Shown one piece after another: positions 1-7,735 of a DNA stretch of 10,158 bases. Below the pieces are notes generated by a model that made no database searches, was not told where the DNA came from, and was given only the letters and a program-made list of their open reading frames with translations. The first letter of the stretch is position 1; each line of letters opens with the position of its first letter. Made by a program: the position numbers and the translations under genes. This DNA is from Desulfobacterales bacterium (lineage in GTDB: Bacteria > Desulfobacterota > DSM-4660 > Desulfatiglandales > JALVZP01): NCBI GenBank assembly GCA_027064285.1, contig JAMOPX010000161.1:1-10158 (forward strand), in the 5' to 3' direction.

Positions 1-891
1 ATATCCAAGCTAAAATCTACCTATGTGGATGCCTTGATAAGGATGGCAGATCCCAAAACACACAGGATCCATACCTCTTATAACCAGACTGTTACTGCAA
101 CAGGAAGGCTGAGCAGTAGCGATCCAAATCTCCAGAATATACCCGCAAGGGATCCAGAAGGGAGGCAGATAAGAAAGGCTTTTATAGCAGAGGATGGATA
201 TTTGCTGATGTCTGCTGACTATAGCCAGATAGAACTCAGGGTTCTTGCTCATTATTCAAATGATGAGGAGCTGATAAATGCTTTTAAAAATGATGAGGAT
301 ATTCATACTAAAACCGCTATAGAGGTATTGGGAATAAAAGGCAGACAAGTGACTCCAGAGGAAAGAAGGATCGCAAAGGCAATAAACTTTGGGATAATTT
401 ATGGCATGGGCCCTAAGAGATTGAGTGAAGAGATAGAAATAGATTATAAAAAGGCAAAAGAATATATAAAGAGGTACTATGAAAAATACAAAGGAGTAGC
501 AAGATTTAGAGAAGAGATAATAGAATTTGCCAGAAAGAATGGCTATGTTACTACTCTTTTTAACAGGCGTAGGTATCTTCCTGATATAAACAGTGAAAAT
601 CACCGTATTAGGGCAGAGGCAGAGAGAATAGCAATAAATACCCCTATTCAAGGCACTGCTGCTGATCTTATAAAAAAAGCCATGATCAACATCCATAAAA
701 GGATAAAAAAAGAATGTCCTCTTACAAAGATGATAATGCAGGTTCACGATGAATTAGTTTTTGAGGTGCCAGAAGGGGATATAGAAAAAGTAAAAAATAT
801 GGTAAAAAAGGAAATGGAAGAGGTTTATCCAATGTATGTTCCATTAAAAGTAGATATAAGCGTTGGAAAAAATTGGGATGAAGCCCACTGA
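1..891 (+). CDS. polA: DNA polymerase I, C-terminal polymerase domain (5' end outside window)
   Basis: This is the palm and fingers part of a family A DNA polymerase, which fills gaps during DNA repair and replaces RNA primers during replication. The reading frame is open from base 1, so the gene starts upstream; about 296 residues are visible and the C-terminus is complete, ending in the family-typical GKNWDEAH. Motif A (DYSQIELR, 217-240) carries the first catalytic aspartate. The O-helix motif (364-405, R-R-x-x-K-x-x-x-F-G-x-x-Y-G) binds the incoming dNTP; it has Phe, not Tyr, at the position that discriminates against dideoxynucleotides (388-390). Motif C (VHDE, 742-753) supplies the second catalytic aspartate. 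The N-terminal 5' nuclease, exonuclease-like and thumb regions lie outside the window, so proofreading capacity cannot be judged. Its last 14 bases overlap the next gene, which suggests co-transcription. Confidence 0.97.
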   Translation: MSKLKSTYVDALIRMADPKTHRIHTSYNQTVTATGRLSSSDPNLQNIPARDPEGRQIRKAFIAEDGYLLMSADYSQIELRVLAHYSNDEELINAFKNDEDIHTKTAIEVLGIKGRQVTPEERRIAKAINFGIIYGMGPKRLSEEIEIDYKKAKEYIKRYYEKYKGVARFREEIIEFARKNGYVTTLFNRRRYLPDINSENHRIRAEAERIAINTPIQGTAADLIKKAMINIHKRIKKECPLTKMIMQVHDELVFEVPEGDIEKVKNMVKKEMEEVYPMYVPLKVDISVGKNWDEAH

Positions 892-1822
892 CTCTCGTAT
901 ATTTGGTCCTGTTCCTTCCAGAAGACTGGGTCTTTCCTTGGGTATAGACCTTGTCCCATTCAAAACCTGCACCTATGATTGTATATACTGCCAAGTAGGA
1001 AGAACTACAAATAAGAGCTTGGAATGCAAGGAATTCTTTCCTGTAGAGGATATATTGGCTCAATTGAAAGATAAGATTTCCCTTAGCTCATTTGATGTGA
1101 TCACTTTTTCTGGTTCTGGAGAGCCTACACTGTATAGTAAGTTAGACGAACTTGTATATGAGATAAGAAGATTGACAGATAAAAAGATAGCGCTTCTTAC
1201 TAATGGTTCTCTCCTATGGAAGGAGGAAGTGAGAAAAAAGGTGCTTGATGTGGATATAATACTTCCTACTCTTACTACTGTGTTTGAGAAAACCTATAAA
1301 TTTATACACAGACCCCACCCTAAGCTAAATATAAACAAGATAATAGATGGACTTATTCATTTAAGAAATGAATATGATGGTAATATCTTTTTAGAACTTT
1401 TTGTATTAAAAGACATAAATGATAATAAAAACGAGTTAATTCCTTTAAAAGATGTAATTGACAAAATAAAGCCTGAAAAGATACAAATAAATACGACTGT
1501 AAGACCACCTTCAGAAAAAGTAGCGGTTCCTCTAAGCAAAGAAGAATTGGAAAGGATTCGTGATTTCTTAGGTAATAAGGCAGAAATAATAGCTTATACC
1601 CCGAGGATTAGCTCCAAGAAACTAAAGGAAGAGAATAGGATAAAAGCTATATTAGAAATGGTAAAAAGAAGGCCTGTTAAGGATATAGATATCTCAAATG
1701 CCTTAGGAATAGATATAAATGAGGTTCGTTCTATAATAAAGGGGCTCTTGATAAAGGGCATGATTACTGAGTATGAGCATTTAGATGATACTTACTATGT
1801 ATCTAAGGAAGGTCAAAGATGA
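878..1822 (+). CDS. Radical SAM protein, wyosine-synthetase-like (COG0731) with C-terminal winged helix
   Basis: A 314-residue radical-SAM enzyme. The N-terminus FGPVPSRRLGLSLGIDL leads into the CX3CX2C motif (C31, C35, C38; CTYDCIYC) that should bind the [4Fe-4S] cluster cleaving S-adenosylmethionine. A GEPTL motif near residue 89 fits the SAM-contacting segment of this family. This pattern is typical of COG0731, named after archaeal/eukaryotic tRNA-wyosine synthetase TYW1, but the bacterial members have no settled substrate and no tRNA role is shown here. Residues from about 250 resemble a winged helix-turn-helix, so nucleic-acid binding is possible. The start was set at ATG 878, giving a 14-nt overlap with polA; an in-frame TTG at 863 would add five residues. 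The ribosome binding site is weak (GGAAAA), consistent with coupling to polA. The stop shares ATGA with the next start. Confidence 0.85.
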   Translation: MKPTDSRIFGPVPSRRLGLSLGIDLVPFKTCTYDCIYCQVGRTTNKSLECKEFFPVEDILAQLKDKISLSSFDVITFSGSGEPTLYSKLDELVYEIRRLTDKKIALLTNGSLLWKEEVRKKVLDVDIILPTLTTVFEKTYKFIHRPHPKLNINKIIDGLIHLRNEYDGNIFLELFVLKDINDNKNELIPLKDVIDKIKPEKIQINTTVRPPSEKVAVPLSKEELERIRDFLGNKAEIIAYTPRISSKKLKEENRIKAILEMVKRRPVKDIDISNALGIDINEVRSIIKGLLIKGMITEYEHLDDTYYVSKEGQR

Positions 1823-4800
1823 ACAAAAAGCAATTTTATGTAGGTATAGATGCTGGTTCAGTAAGTGTAAATTGTATTGTAATCGATCAAAATGAAGACA
1901 TAGTTTATGAGGCTCCTTACAGGAGGCATTTTGGAAGAATAGAAGATGTTGTTTTTGAGCTTGTGGAAGATATTTACAAAAGATTTGGAAAAGAGAACAT
2001 CCGTGCTATTTCATTTACTGGTAATCACGGAAGAAAGCTGAGTAAAAAGCTAAATACACACTATGAGTTTGATACTATAAGTCAGGTTTTGGGGGCATTG
2101 AAGGTAGTTCCAGAGGTGAGAACCATTATTTCTATGGGTGGGCAAGATACAGAACTGTTCCAGATAAATCATACAGAGTCAGGCTGGGAGCTGGAATATT
2201 TTAATACCAATGGACCATGCGCCTCTGGTACAGGTTCTTTTATTGATCAGCAGGCTCAGAGACTTGCCACTTCTATTTATTCTGAAGATGTGCGTATCTC
2301 TCAAGAAGAGATCGATGATGTATTAAAAGATTTTATAGAACTTGGTCTAAAGAGTGATAGACCAGCAAGTGTTGCATGCAGGTGTACTGTATTTACTAAA
2401 TCGGACATGATTCATTTGCAAAATAGAGGAGAAAAGTTAGAAGATATCATATATGGCCTTCACATAGGAAATGCCAGAAACTACATAAGCACTATCGTTG
2501 GAAATAGAACCCTTAAAGAGCCCATAATCTTTATTGGGGGGCTCTCTTTAAATAAGCTTCAAGTTAAGGCATTTAAAGAATATTTTCCAAATCTGATAAT
2601 TCCTCCTTTCAGCACTTCCATAGGTGCAATAGGTGTTGCCTTACAGACATTAAGGCAGGATAAAACAAAAGAAAAGAGCTCTAAATTTATACTGGATTTT
2701 GATTTAGATAAGCTGGATTCTATGAGAAAAGAACAGACAGAGCAGATTCCTACTGCACCAAAGCTCAAGCTAAGGCTTACACACTTTCCAGAAGCAGAGG
2801 AGATAAAATTTGCACCCATATCCAAGGGAGAAAAAGTTTATCTTGGAATTGATATAGGTTCTACTTCTACAAAATATGCTCTTATAAATACAGAAAGAAA
2901 GATAGTTCACAAGTGCTATGTTCCTACTCAGGGAAGGCCCATAGAGGTAACTCAACACCTTCTTCGTGTGATTAAAGAAGAAGTAGGTGATAAAGTAGAA
3001 ATAGTAGGCATTGCTACTACAGGTTCTGGTAGAAATGTGGTAGGTGATTTTTTAAATGCAGATCTGATAATAGATGAGATAACAGCACATGCAAGAGGAG
3101 CTGTAGAGATAGATCCGGAAATAGACACTATCTTTGAGATAGGAGGTCAGGATTCAAAATACATATACATTCAGAACAGACACCCTCTTGATTTTGACAT
3201 GAATAAAGTATGTGCTGCTGGAACAGGGAGCTTTTTGCATGAGCTTGCTAATAAATACGGAATAAACATAGTAGGAGAATTTCAGGAAATAGCTCTTTCT
3301 TCAGACGCTCCTGTAAGGCTTACAGAGAGATGCACAGTATTTATGGAGTCTGACCTTGTTTCATACCATCAAAGGGGAGTTGATATAAAAGATCTTATGG
3401 CAGGATTGTGTTATGCTATAGTTTATAACTATCTGAACAGGGTGGTAGGAAGAAGAAAGATCGGAAAGAGAATAATGTTTTTGGGTGGGCCTTCTCTTAA
3501 TAAAGGAGTGGTAGCTGCGTTTGAGAATGTTCTTGGAAGAGAAATACTTGTGCCACCCCATAGAGAGGTCTTAGGGGCTTATGGCGCGGCCATAAGTGTT
3601 CAGGAAAAGATGGAGCAGGAAGGTAAAAAAGAAAGTAATTTCAGAGGCTTGGATAGTGCCATAAATGATAAAATGGAGTATGTGGAGAAGATATGTAATG
3701 CAGATCCTAACTGTTCTAACCAGTGTAAGTTGAAGATATATGATTTTGGTGGAAGAAAAAGTATATGGGGAGGAGACTGCGGAAGATATGAGACAAGCAG
3801 AACCAGGTGGAAAAGAACAGAAAATTATTTTGCCTTGAGACAGAAGCTCTGGGATTCTTATATGAAGAAGGTGTGCGTAGTGTTGGACAAGGATGAGCCA
3901 TTGCTGGAATGGAAAGGGAGACCAACCGTAGGTATGCAAAGAGCATTGTATATGCATCATGTTGGTATATTCTGGGCCTATTTTTTCCATTTTTTGGGAT
4001 TTCAGCCTGTAATAACTCCTCCTACAAATCCTCGCATTTCTAAAATAGGAATAGAATCCATAGTCATAGATACCTGCTATCCTGTAAAGATATCTCATGG
4101 TCATGTAAAAACCCTTATTGGTAAGACCAGATTCATATTTTTGCCAAGCATAGTAAATATGACCACATCATCAAGATCTGAGGTTGGATTTTACTGCCCC
4201 ATGGTCCAGAGTAATTCTTATATGCTTAGATCGGCTCTGGGAATAAAGAAGGATTATATTTTAGCTCCTATAGTACACATGAAGTATGATAATTCTACTC
4301 TTTCTGTAGAACTACATGAACAACTGGGAAAGAGGCTTAAGATAAGCAGAAAAAAGATACTGAATGCTATTGAATATGGGAGGGAGAAACAGGATGAATT
4401 TCAGAGAGAGCTCTATAAAAAAGGGGAAGAATTGATAAATCAGATATCCTCTGATGAACATTTACTTATTGTTACTGGAAGACCATACAATCTTTATGAT
4501 GAGAGATTAAACCTCAGATTAGGACAGAATCTTTCTAAAATAGGGTTTAATGCAATTCCACTTGATTTTATTGACTTATCCTCTGTGGATCTGTCAGACT
4601 TTCCTTCTATGTACTGGGGACTTGGTTCAAGAATCCTGAGAGCTGCAAGACTTATAAGCATGACCCCCAATTATTTTGGACTCCATCTCACCAATTTTAG
4701 CTGTGGAGCTGACTCTTTTATAGAACATTTTTACAAGCATATCATGGGAGATAAGCCCTACCTGATTTTAGAACTGGATGAACACAGTGCAGTTGCAGGT

Positions 4801-4890
4801 GTTATGACCAGGTTAGAGGCATTTAGAAATGTAATAGACAACGCAATGCAGGAGATAAAGCAAAAAGGATTAGGATTAAAGGCAGCTTGA
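1819..4890 (+). CDS. Double-ASKHA CoA-enzyme activase (BcrA/BadF family) with DUF2229 region
   Basis: A 1023-residue member of the 2-hydroxyacyl-CoA dehydratase activator family, which uses ATP hydrolysis to drive low-potential electrons into a partner reductase or dehydratase. Two tandem ASKHA ATPase domains are visible. Domain 1 (about 6-280) has GIDAGS, GGQD, NGPCASGTGSF (C134) and CRCTVF (C189). Domain 2 (about 340-595) has GIDIGSTSTK, GGQD, KVCAAGTGSF (C465) and RCTVF (C505). In the characterised activator HgdC the equivalent two cysteines of each subunit bridge one [4Fe-4S] cluster across a homodimer; here both halves lie in one chain, so an intramolecular pseudo-dimer is inferred. A cysteine-rich segment (C626, C632, C636, C654) begins the DUF2229-like part, which also has DTCYPVK (C753), FYCPM (C793) and NFSCGAD (C962). 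The segment LDEHSAVAG near the end resembles the DEHSADAG of relatives as I recall them. AAGGAAGGT lies 5 nt before the ATG, which overlaps the preceding stop. Substrate unknown. Confidence 0.9.
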   Translation: MNKKQFYVGIDAGSVSVNCIVIDQNEDIVYEAPYRRHFGRIEDVVFELVEDIYKRFGKENIRAISFTGNHGRKLSKKLNTHYEFDTISQVLGALKVVPEVRTIISMGGQDTELFQINHTESGWELEYFNTNGPCASGTGSFIDQQAQRLATSIYSEDVRISQEEIDDVLKDFIELGLKSDRPASVACRCTVFTKSDMIHLQNRGEKLEDIIYGLHIGNARNYISTIVGNRTLKEPIIFIGGLSLNKLQVKAFKEYFPNLIIPPFSTSIGAIGVALQTLRQDKTKEKSSKFILDFDLDKLDSMRKEQTEQIPTAPKLKLRLTHFPEAEEIKFAPISKGEKVYLGIDIGSTSTKYALINTERKIVHKCYVPTQGRPIEVTQHLLRVIKEEVGDKVEIVGIATTGSGRNVVGDFLNADLIIDEITAHARGAVEIDPEIDTIFEIGGQDSKYIYIQNRHPLDFDMNKVCAAGTGSFLHELANKYGINIVGEFQEIALSSDAPVRLTERCTVFMESDLVSYHQRGVDIKDLMAGLCYAIVYNYLNRVVGRRKIGKRIMFLGGPSLNKGVVAAFENVLGREILVPPHREVLGAYGAAISVQEKMEQEGKKESNFRGLDSAINDKMEYVEKICNADPNCSNQCKLKIYDFGGRKSIWGGDCGRYETSRTRWKRTENYFALRQKLWDSYMKKVCVVLDKDEPLLEWKGRPTVGMQRALYMHHVGIFWAYFFHFLGFQPVITPPTNPRISKIGIESIVIDTCYPVKISHGHVKTLIGKTRFIFLPSIVNMTTSSRSEVGFYCPMVQSNSYMLRSALGIKKDYILAPIVHMKYDNSTLSVELHEQLGKRLKISRKKILNAIEYGREKQDEFQRELYKKGEELINQISSDEHLLIVTGRPYNLYDERLNLRLGQNLSKIGFNAIPLDFIDLSSVDLSDFPSMYWGLGSRILRAARLISMTPNYFGLHLTNFSCGADSFIEHFYKHIMGDKPYLILELDEHSAVAGVMTRLEAFRNVIDNAMQEIKQKGLGLKAA

Positions 4891-4900
4891 GAGGAAAAAG

Positions 4901-6250
4901 ATGACAAAGGTTATAGATTTTCAATCTGTTTTAGAAAAGGTAGGAAAGTTTAATGTAAAGAATAAAATATTGCTTATTCCTGAAATGAACAGGATTGGGT
5001 CTCATCTGCTTGCCGCTGTCTTTAGAAGTTTTGGTATAAATGCAATGGTTATAGAGACATATAAAGGGCTTGCGCTTGGAAAGGAATACACCTCTGGAAA
5101 AGAATGTTTTCCATGTCAGATCACTACAGGGGATATACTTTATTTCTTAGAATCAGAAAAGCAAAAACTTAAAGAGAAGTTTGATCCCAAAAAATATGTG
5201 TATTTTATGCCTGAATCAAATGGGCCTTGTCGTTTTGGTATGTATAATAAATATCAAAGGATTGTGTTGGATTCTTTTTCTGATTTTAAGGACATAAAGA
5301 TTGCAACTCTTTCTACTGCAGATGGATATTCTTTAGCCGGTCTTATAGAAGAAGAAAAGGTAAGGGATCTCAGAAAGGTTTCTTACTGGTCCATAGTGGT
5401 GGGAGATATCTTAGACAGACTCTTGTGGAGAATAAGACCTTATGAGAGAGAAGAGGGGATGGCAGATGAATTTATAGAAGAGTCTATGCATAGAATGGAA
5501 AAGGCGTTTGAGAAATATGGTGAAAAAAAGGATCTGGACAGAATTATGGATCATTTGGATGAGATTGTGCTGGAAGGCAAAGAGATTATAGATCCTCGAA
5601 TTCCTTTAAAACCTAAGATTGGAATAGTTGGAGAGATATATGTAAGAAGTCATGTCCATGCTAATCAACATATTATAAAAGTCTTGGAAAGGTATGGAGC
5701 AGAGTGTGTAAATGCGTCCATATCAGAATGGGTCAACTATACCACATATGACAGGTTAAGGGATGCTAAGATAGGTTTCAGATTAAATTTTAAGCAGTGG
5801 AGATTAAAACAAGTAAAAGAGTATATAAAAGATATGATGCATTACAGAGCAGAACTGTTTTATCAGGAAATGATGCAGGATAAGATATATAAAAGGGCAA
5901 GGTCTCTGCTTGACATTTCTGAAGATCATAAGATTGGAGACCTGGAAGATATACTAAAAGAAGAAGATATATACTCCTTTGATGTCGGAACAGAGGCATG
6001 TCTCAGTATACCAAGCATAATACACTATATAAGAGAAGGTTTTAACGGGGTTGTTAATGTCTATCCTTTCACATGCATGCCCAGCACCATTACTTCTGCT
6101 GTTATAAGACCTATTATAGCAGACATGAAGGTCCCTTACTTGGATGCTCCATATGATTCATCTGTTCAGCCTGGAAGAGAGGCTGCTATAAGAACCTTTA
6201 TGTATCAGGCATTCCAACATTTTAAAAGAAAAGGCAGACCTTTCTCCTAA
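4901..6250 (+). CDS. HgdB-like 2-hydroxyacyl-CoA dehydratase family protein, partner of the upstream activase
   Basis: A 449-residue protein matching the C-terminal part of long CoA-activase proteins and, more distantly, the HgdB/double-cubane reductase family. Cysteines sit in family-typical settings: SGKECFPC (C69, C72) followed by TTGDIL, then SNGPCRFG (C110), C367 (TEACLS) and FTCMPS (C392); these are candidate iron-sulfur ligands. No signal peptide or membrane segment is visible, so it should be cytoplasmic. A clear Shine-Dalgarno (GAGG, 4891-4894) lies 6 nt before the ATG, 10 nt after the activase stop and in another frame, so this is a genuine separate gene and not a simple in-frame stop. 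The expected role is accepting electrons from the activase and reducing an unidentified substrate. Enoyl-CoA chemistry is not implied: no acyl-CoA metabolism gene is nearby, and some relatives reduce small molecules. Confidence 0.85.
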   Translation: MTKVIDFQSVLEKVGKFNVKNKILLIPEMNRIGSHLLAAVFRSFGINAMVIETYKGLALGKEYTSGKECFPCQITTGDILYFLESEKQKLKEKFDPKKYVYFMPESNGPCRFGMYNKYQRIVLDSFSDFKDIKIATLSTADGYSLAGLIEEEKVRDLRKVSYWSIVVGDILDRLLWRIRPYEREEGMADEFIEESMHRMEKAFEKYGEKKDLDRIMDHLDEIVLEGKEIIDPRIPLKPKIGIVGEIYVRSHVHANQHIIKVLERYGAECVNASISEWVNYTTYDRLRDAKIGFRLNFKQWRLKQVKEYIKDMMHYRAELFYQEMMQDKIYKRARSLLDISEDHKIGDLEDILKEEDIYSFDVGTEACLSIPSIIHYIREGFNGVVNVYPFTCMPSTITSAVIRPIIADMKVPYLDAPYDSSVQPGREAAIRTFMYQAFQHFKRKGRPFS

Positions 6251-6253
6251 TCT

Positions 6254-7735
6254 ATGATTGCAATAATGCTTATAAATGCCATTGAGAAGGAAGAATTGCG
6301 TATCGCAATTGTCAGAAATGATATCTTAGACGAATTTTACATAGAAACAGCCACAAGGGAGGAAAGGGTAGGGAATATCTATCTTGGTATTGTGGAACAT
6401 GTAGAGCCAAGCCTACAGGCATGTTTTGTCAATTTCGGGGCAGAAAGGAACGGGTTTTTGCCTATTAGTGAAATACATCCAGAATATTATTCTATTAAAT
6501 ATATACCATCTGGAGAACAAAAGGGATTTCCACCCATAGACAAGGTTATAAAAAGAGGTCAACCTTTGCTTGTTCAGGTTACAAAAGAGATGCCTGGCCA
6601 CAAAGGGCCCCAGCTGACCACATATATTTCTATTGCCAGCAGGTATATAGTTCTTATGCCAGGAGGGCCAAAAGGAATTTCTAAGAAGATAGAGGATGAA
6701 AGGGAAAGAAAAAGACTGAAGAAGATAATGGAAGAGCTGAAAGTACCAGACGGAATCGGTTATGTATTAAGGACAGCAGCATATAAACAGAGCAAAAGAG
6801 AGATTTCTAAGGATCTGAATAGACTACTAAGGCTGTGGGGTAAGATAAAAAGAGAGGCTGCAAAAAAGAGACCACCTGCTTTGTTACATAAAGAGCAGGA
6901 TACATGTCTGAGGGTTATAAGGGATTATTTTACAAGTGATATAGCAGAGATATGGGTAGATGAGATAGAAACATATTATGAAGTACAGAATTACATGAAG
7001 ATTATTTCTCCAAGACATCAGCAAAAGGTTAAGCTTTTTAAAGGAGATATACCTATCTTTGCATATTTTGGGATAGAACAGGAGATAGAAAATATTTACA
7101 ACAATAGAGTTCCACTTCCTTCAGGAGGATATATCGTGATTCAGCCCACAGAAGCGCTTATTGCTATAGATGTAAATTCTGGATCTGCAAAATTGTCAAA
7201 AGATTTGGAAACTAATGCGTTTAAGATAAATATGGAAGCCTCATTTGAGATAGCTCGTCAGCTCAGGTTAAGGGATATAGGAGGATTAGTTGTTATAGAT
7301 TTTATAGACATGAAGAACAAAGAGCACATAAAACAAGTGGAGAGAGAATTTAGAAATAACTTGAAAAGAGATAGAGCAAAGATTACCGTGCTTCATATCT
7401 CCAGCTTAGGACTTCTCGAACTTTCAAGACAAAGGGTGAGACCCTCTGTAGAGATGAAGTCTTATGAAATATGTAAGTATTGCAATGGAAGAGGACTTGT
7501 TCAGTCTATTGAATCAGCTGCTGTTTCTTTTCTGAGAAAGATAAAGATATTGGTACATCAAAAAGGTTTAAAAAAGATAAAGAGCATAATGCCAAAAGAT
7601 GTAGCTTCATATATCTTTAATCATAAAAAAGCAGAACTGCTTAGTCTTGAAATGAAGTACGGTATTCCTATTATCATAGAGCCGGATCCTTCCACTCCTC
7701 CTGGAGGAGGAGATATAGAGCTTATTTTTGATTGA
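6254..7735 (+). CDS. rng: Ribonuclease G/E family endoribonuclease
   Basis: A 493-residue RNase E/G family enzyme, close in length to E. coli RNase G (489), which cleaves single-stranded A/U-rich RNA in rRNA maturation and mRNA decay. Residues 38-75 form the S1 RNA-binding start (RVGNIYLGIVEHVEPSLQA). GYVLRTAA (169-176) matches the 5'-phosphate sensor region. The catalytic DNase-I-like subdomain has AIDVNSG (D306) and VVIDFIDM (D349), equivalent to the Mg2+-binding D303 and D346 of E. coli RNase E. CKYC (C407, C410) matches the Zn-link cysteines used for tetramer assembly. There is no long C-terminal degradosome scaffold, so it is RNase G-like in layout. ATG 6254 aligns well with the E. coli RNase G N-terminus; ATG 6266 is a shorter alternative. 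No ribosome binding site is visible and the gap to the upstream stop is 3 nt, so translation is probably coupled. Its 3' end overlaps the convergent gene by 14 nt. Confidence 0.95.
   Translation: MIAIMLINAIEKEELRIAIVRNDILDEFYIETATREERVGNIYLGIVEHVEPSLQACFVNFGAERNGFLPISEIHPEYYSIKYIPSGEQKGFPPIDKVIKRGQPLLVQVTKEMPGHKGPQLTTYISIASRYIVLMPGGPKGISKKIEDERERKRLKKIMEELKVPDGIGYVLRTAAYKQSKREISKDLNRLLRLWGKIKREAAKKRPPALLHKEQDTCLRVIRDYFTSDIAEIWVDEIETYYEVQNYMKIISPRHQQKVKLFKGDIPIFAYFGIEQEIENIYNNRVPLPSGGYIVIQPTEALIAIDVNSGSAKLSKDLETNAFKINMEASFEIARQLRLRDIGGLVVIDFIDMKNKEHIKQVEREFRNNLKRDRAKITVLHISSLGLLELSRQRVRPSVEMKSYEICKYCNGRGLVQSIESAAVSFLRKIKILVHQKGLKKIKSIMPKDVASYIFNHKKAELLSLEMKYGIPIIIEPDPSTPPGGGDIELIFD

Noticed and set aside
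256..747. 163-codon minus-strand frame inside polA
   Set aside because: It is a shadow of the polymerase gene, whose catalytic motifs A, B and C span the same region.
863..877. TTG start adding five residues to the COG0731 radical-SAM protein
   Set aside because: ATG at 878 is a better codon and gives the usual short lead before FGPVPSRRLG. The extension would only lengthen the overlap with polA.
1819..3600. Tandem ASKHA domains as a recent gene duplication or assembly artefact
   Set aside because: The two domains share motifs but differ widely in sequence, so this is the old family architecture, not a recent repeat.
3571..4104. 177-codon open frame on the minus strand inside the activase gene
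   Set aside because: The plus-strand frame has clear conserved family motifs across the same bases. The antisense product is a low-complexity shadow with no recognisable domain.
7695..7709. GC-rich palindrome CTCCTCCTGGAGGAG near the end of rng, a possible terminator or internal Shine-Dalgarno
   Set aside because: It is explained by codons for Pro-Pro-Gly-Gly within rng. The T-rich run (7722-7729) is about 13 nt away instead of adjacent, and no start codon follows at a suitable distance.
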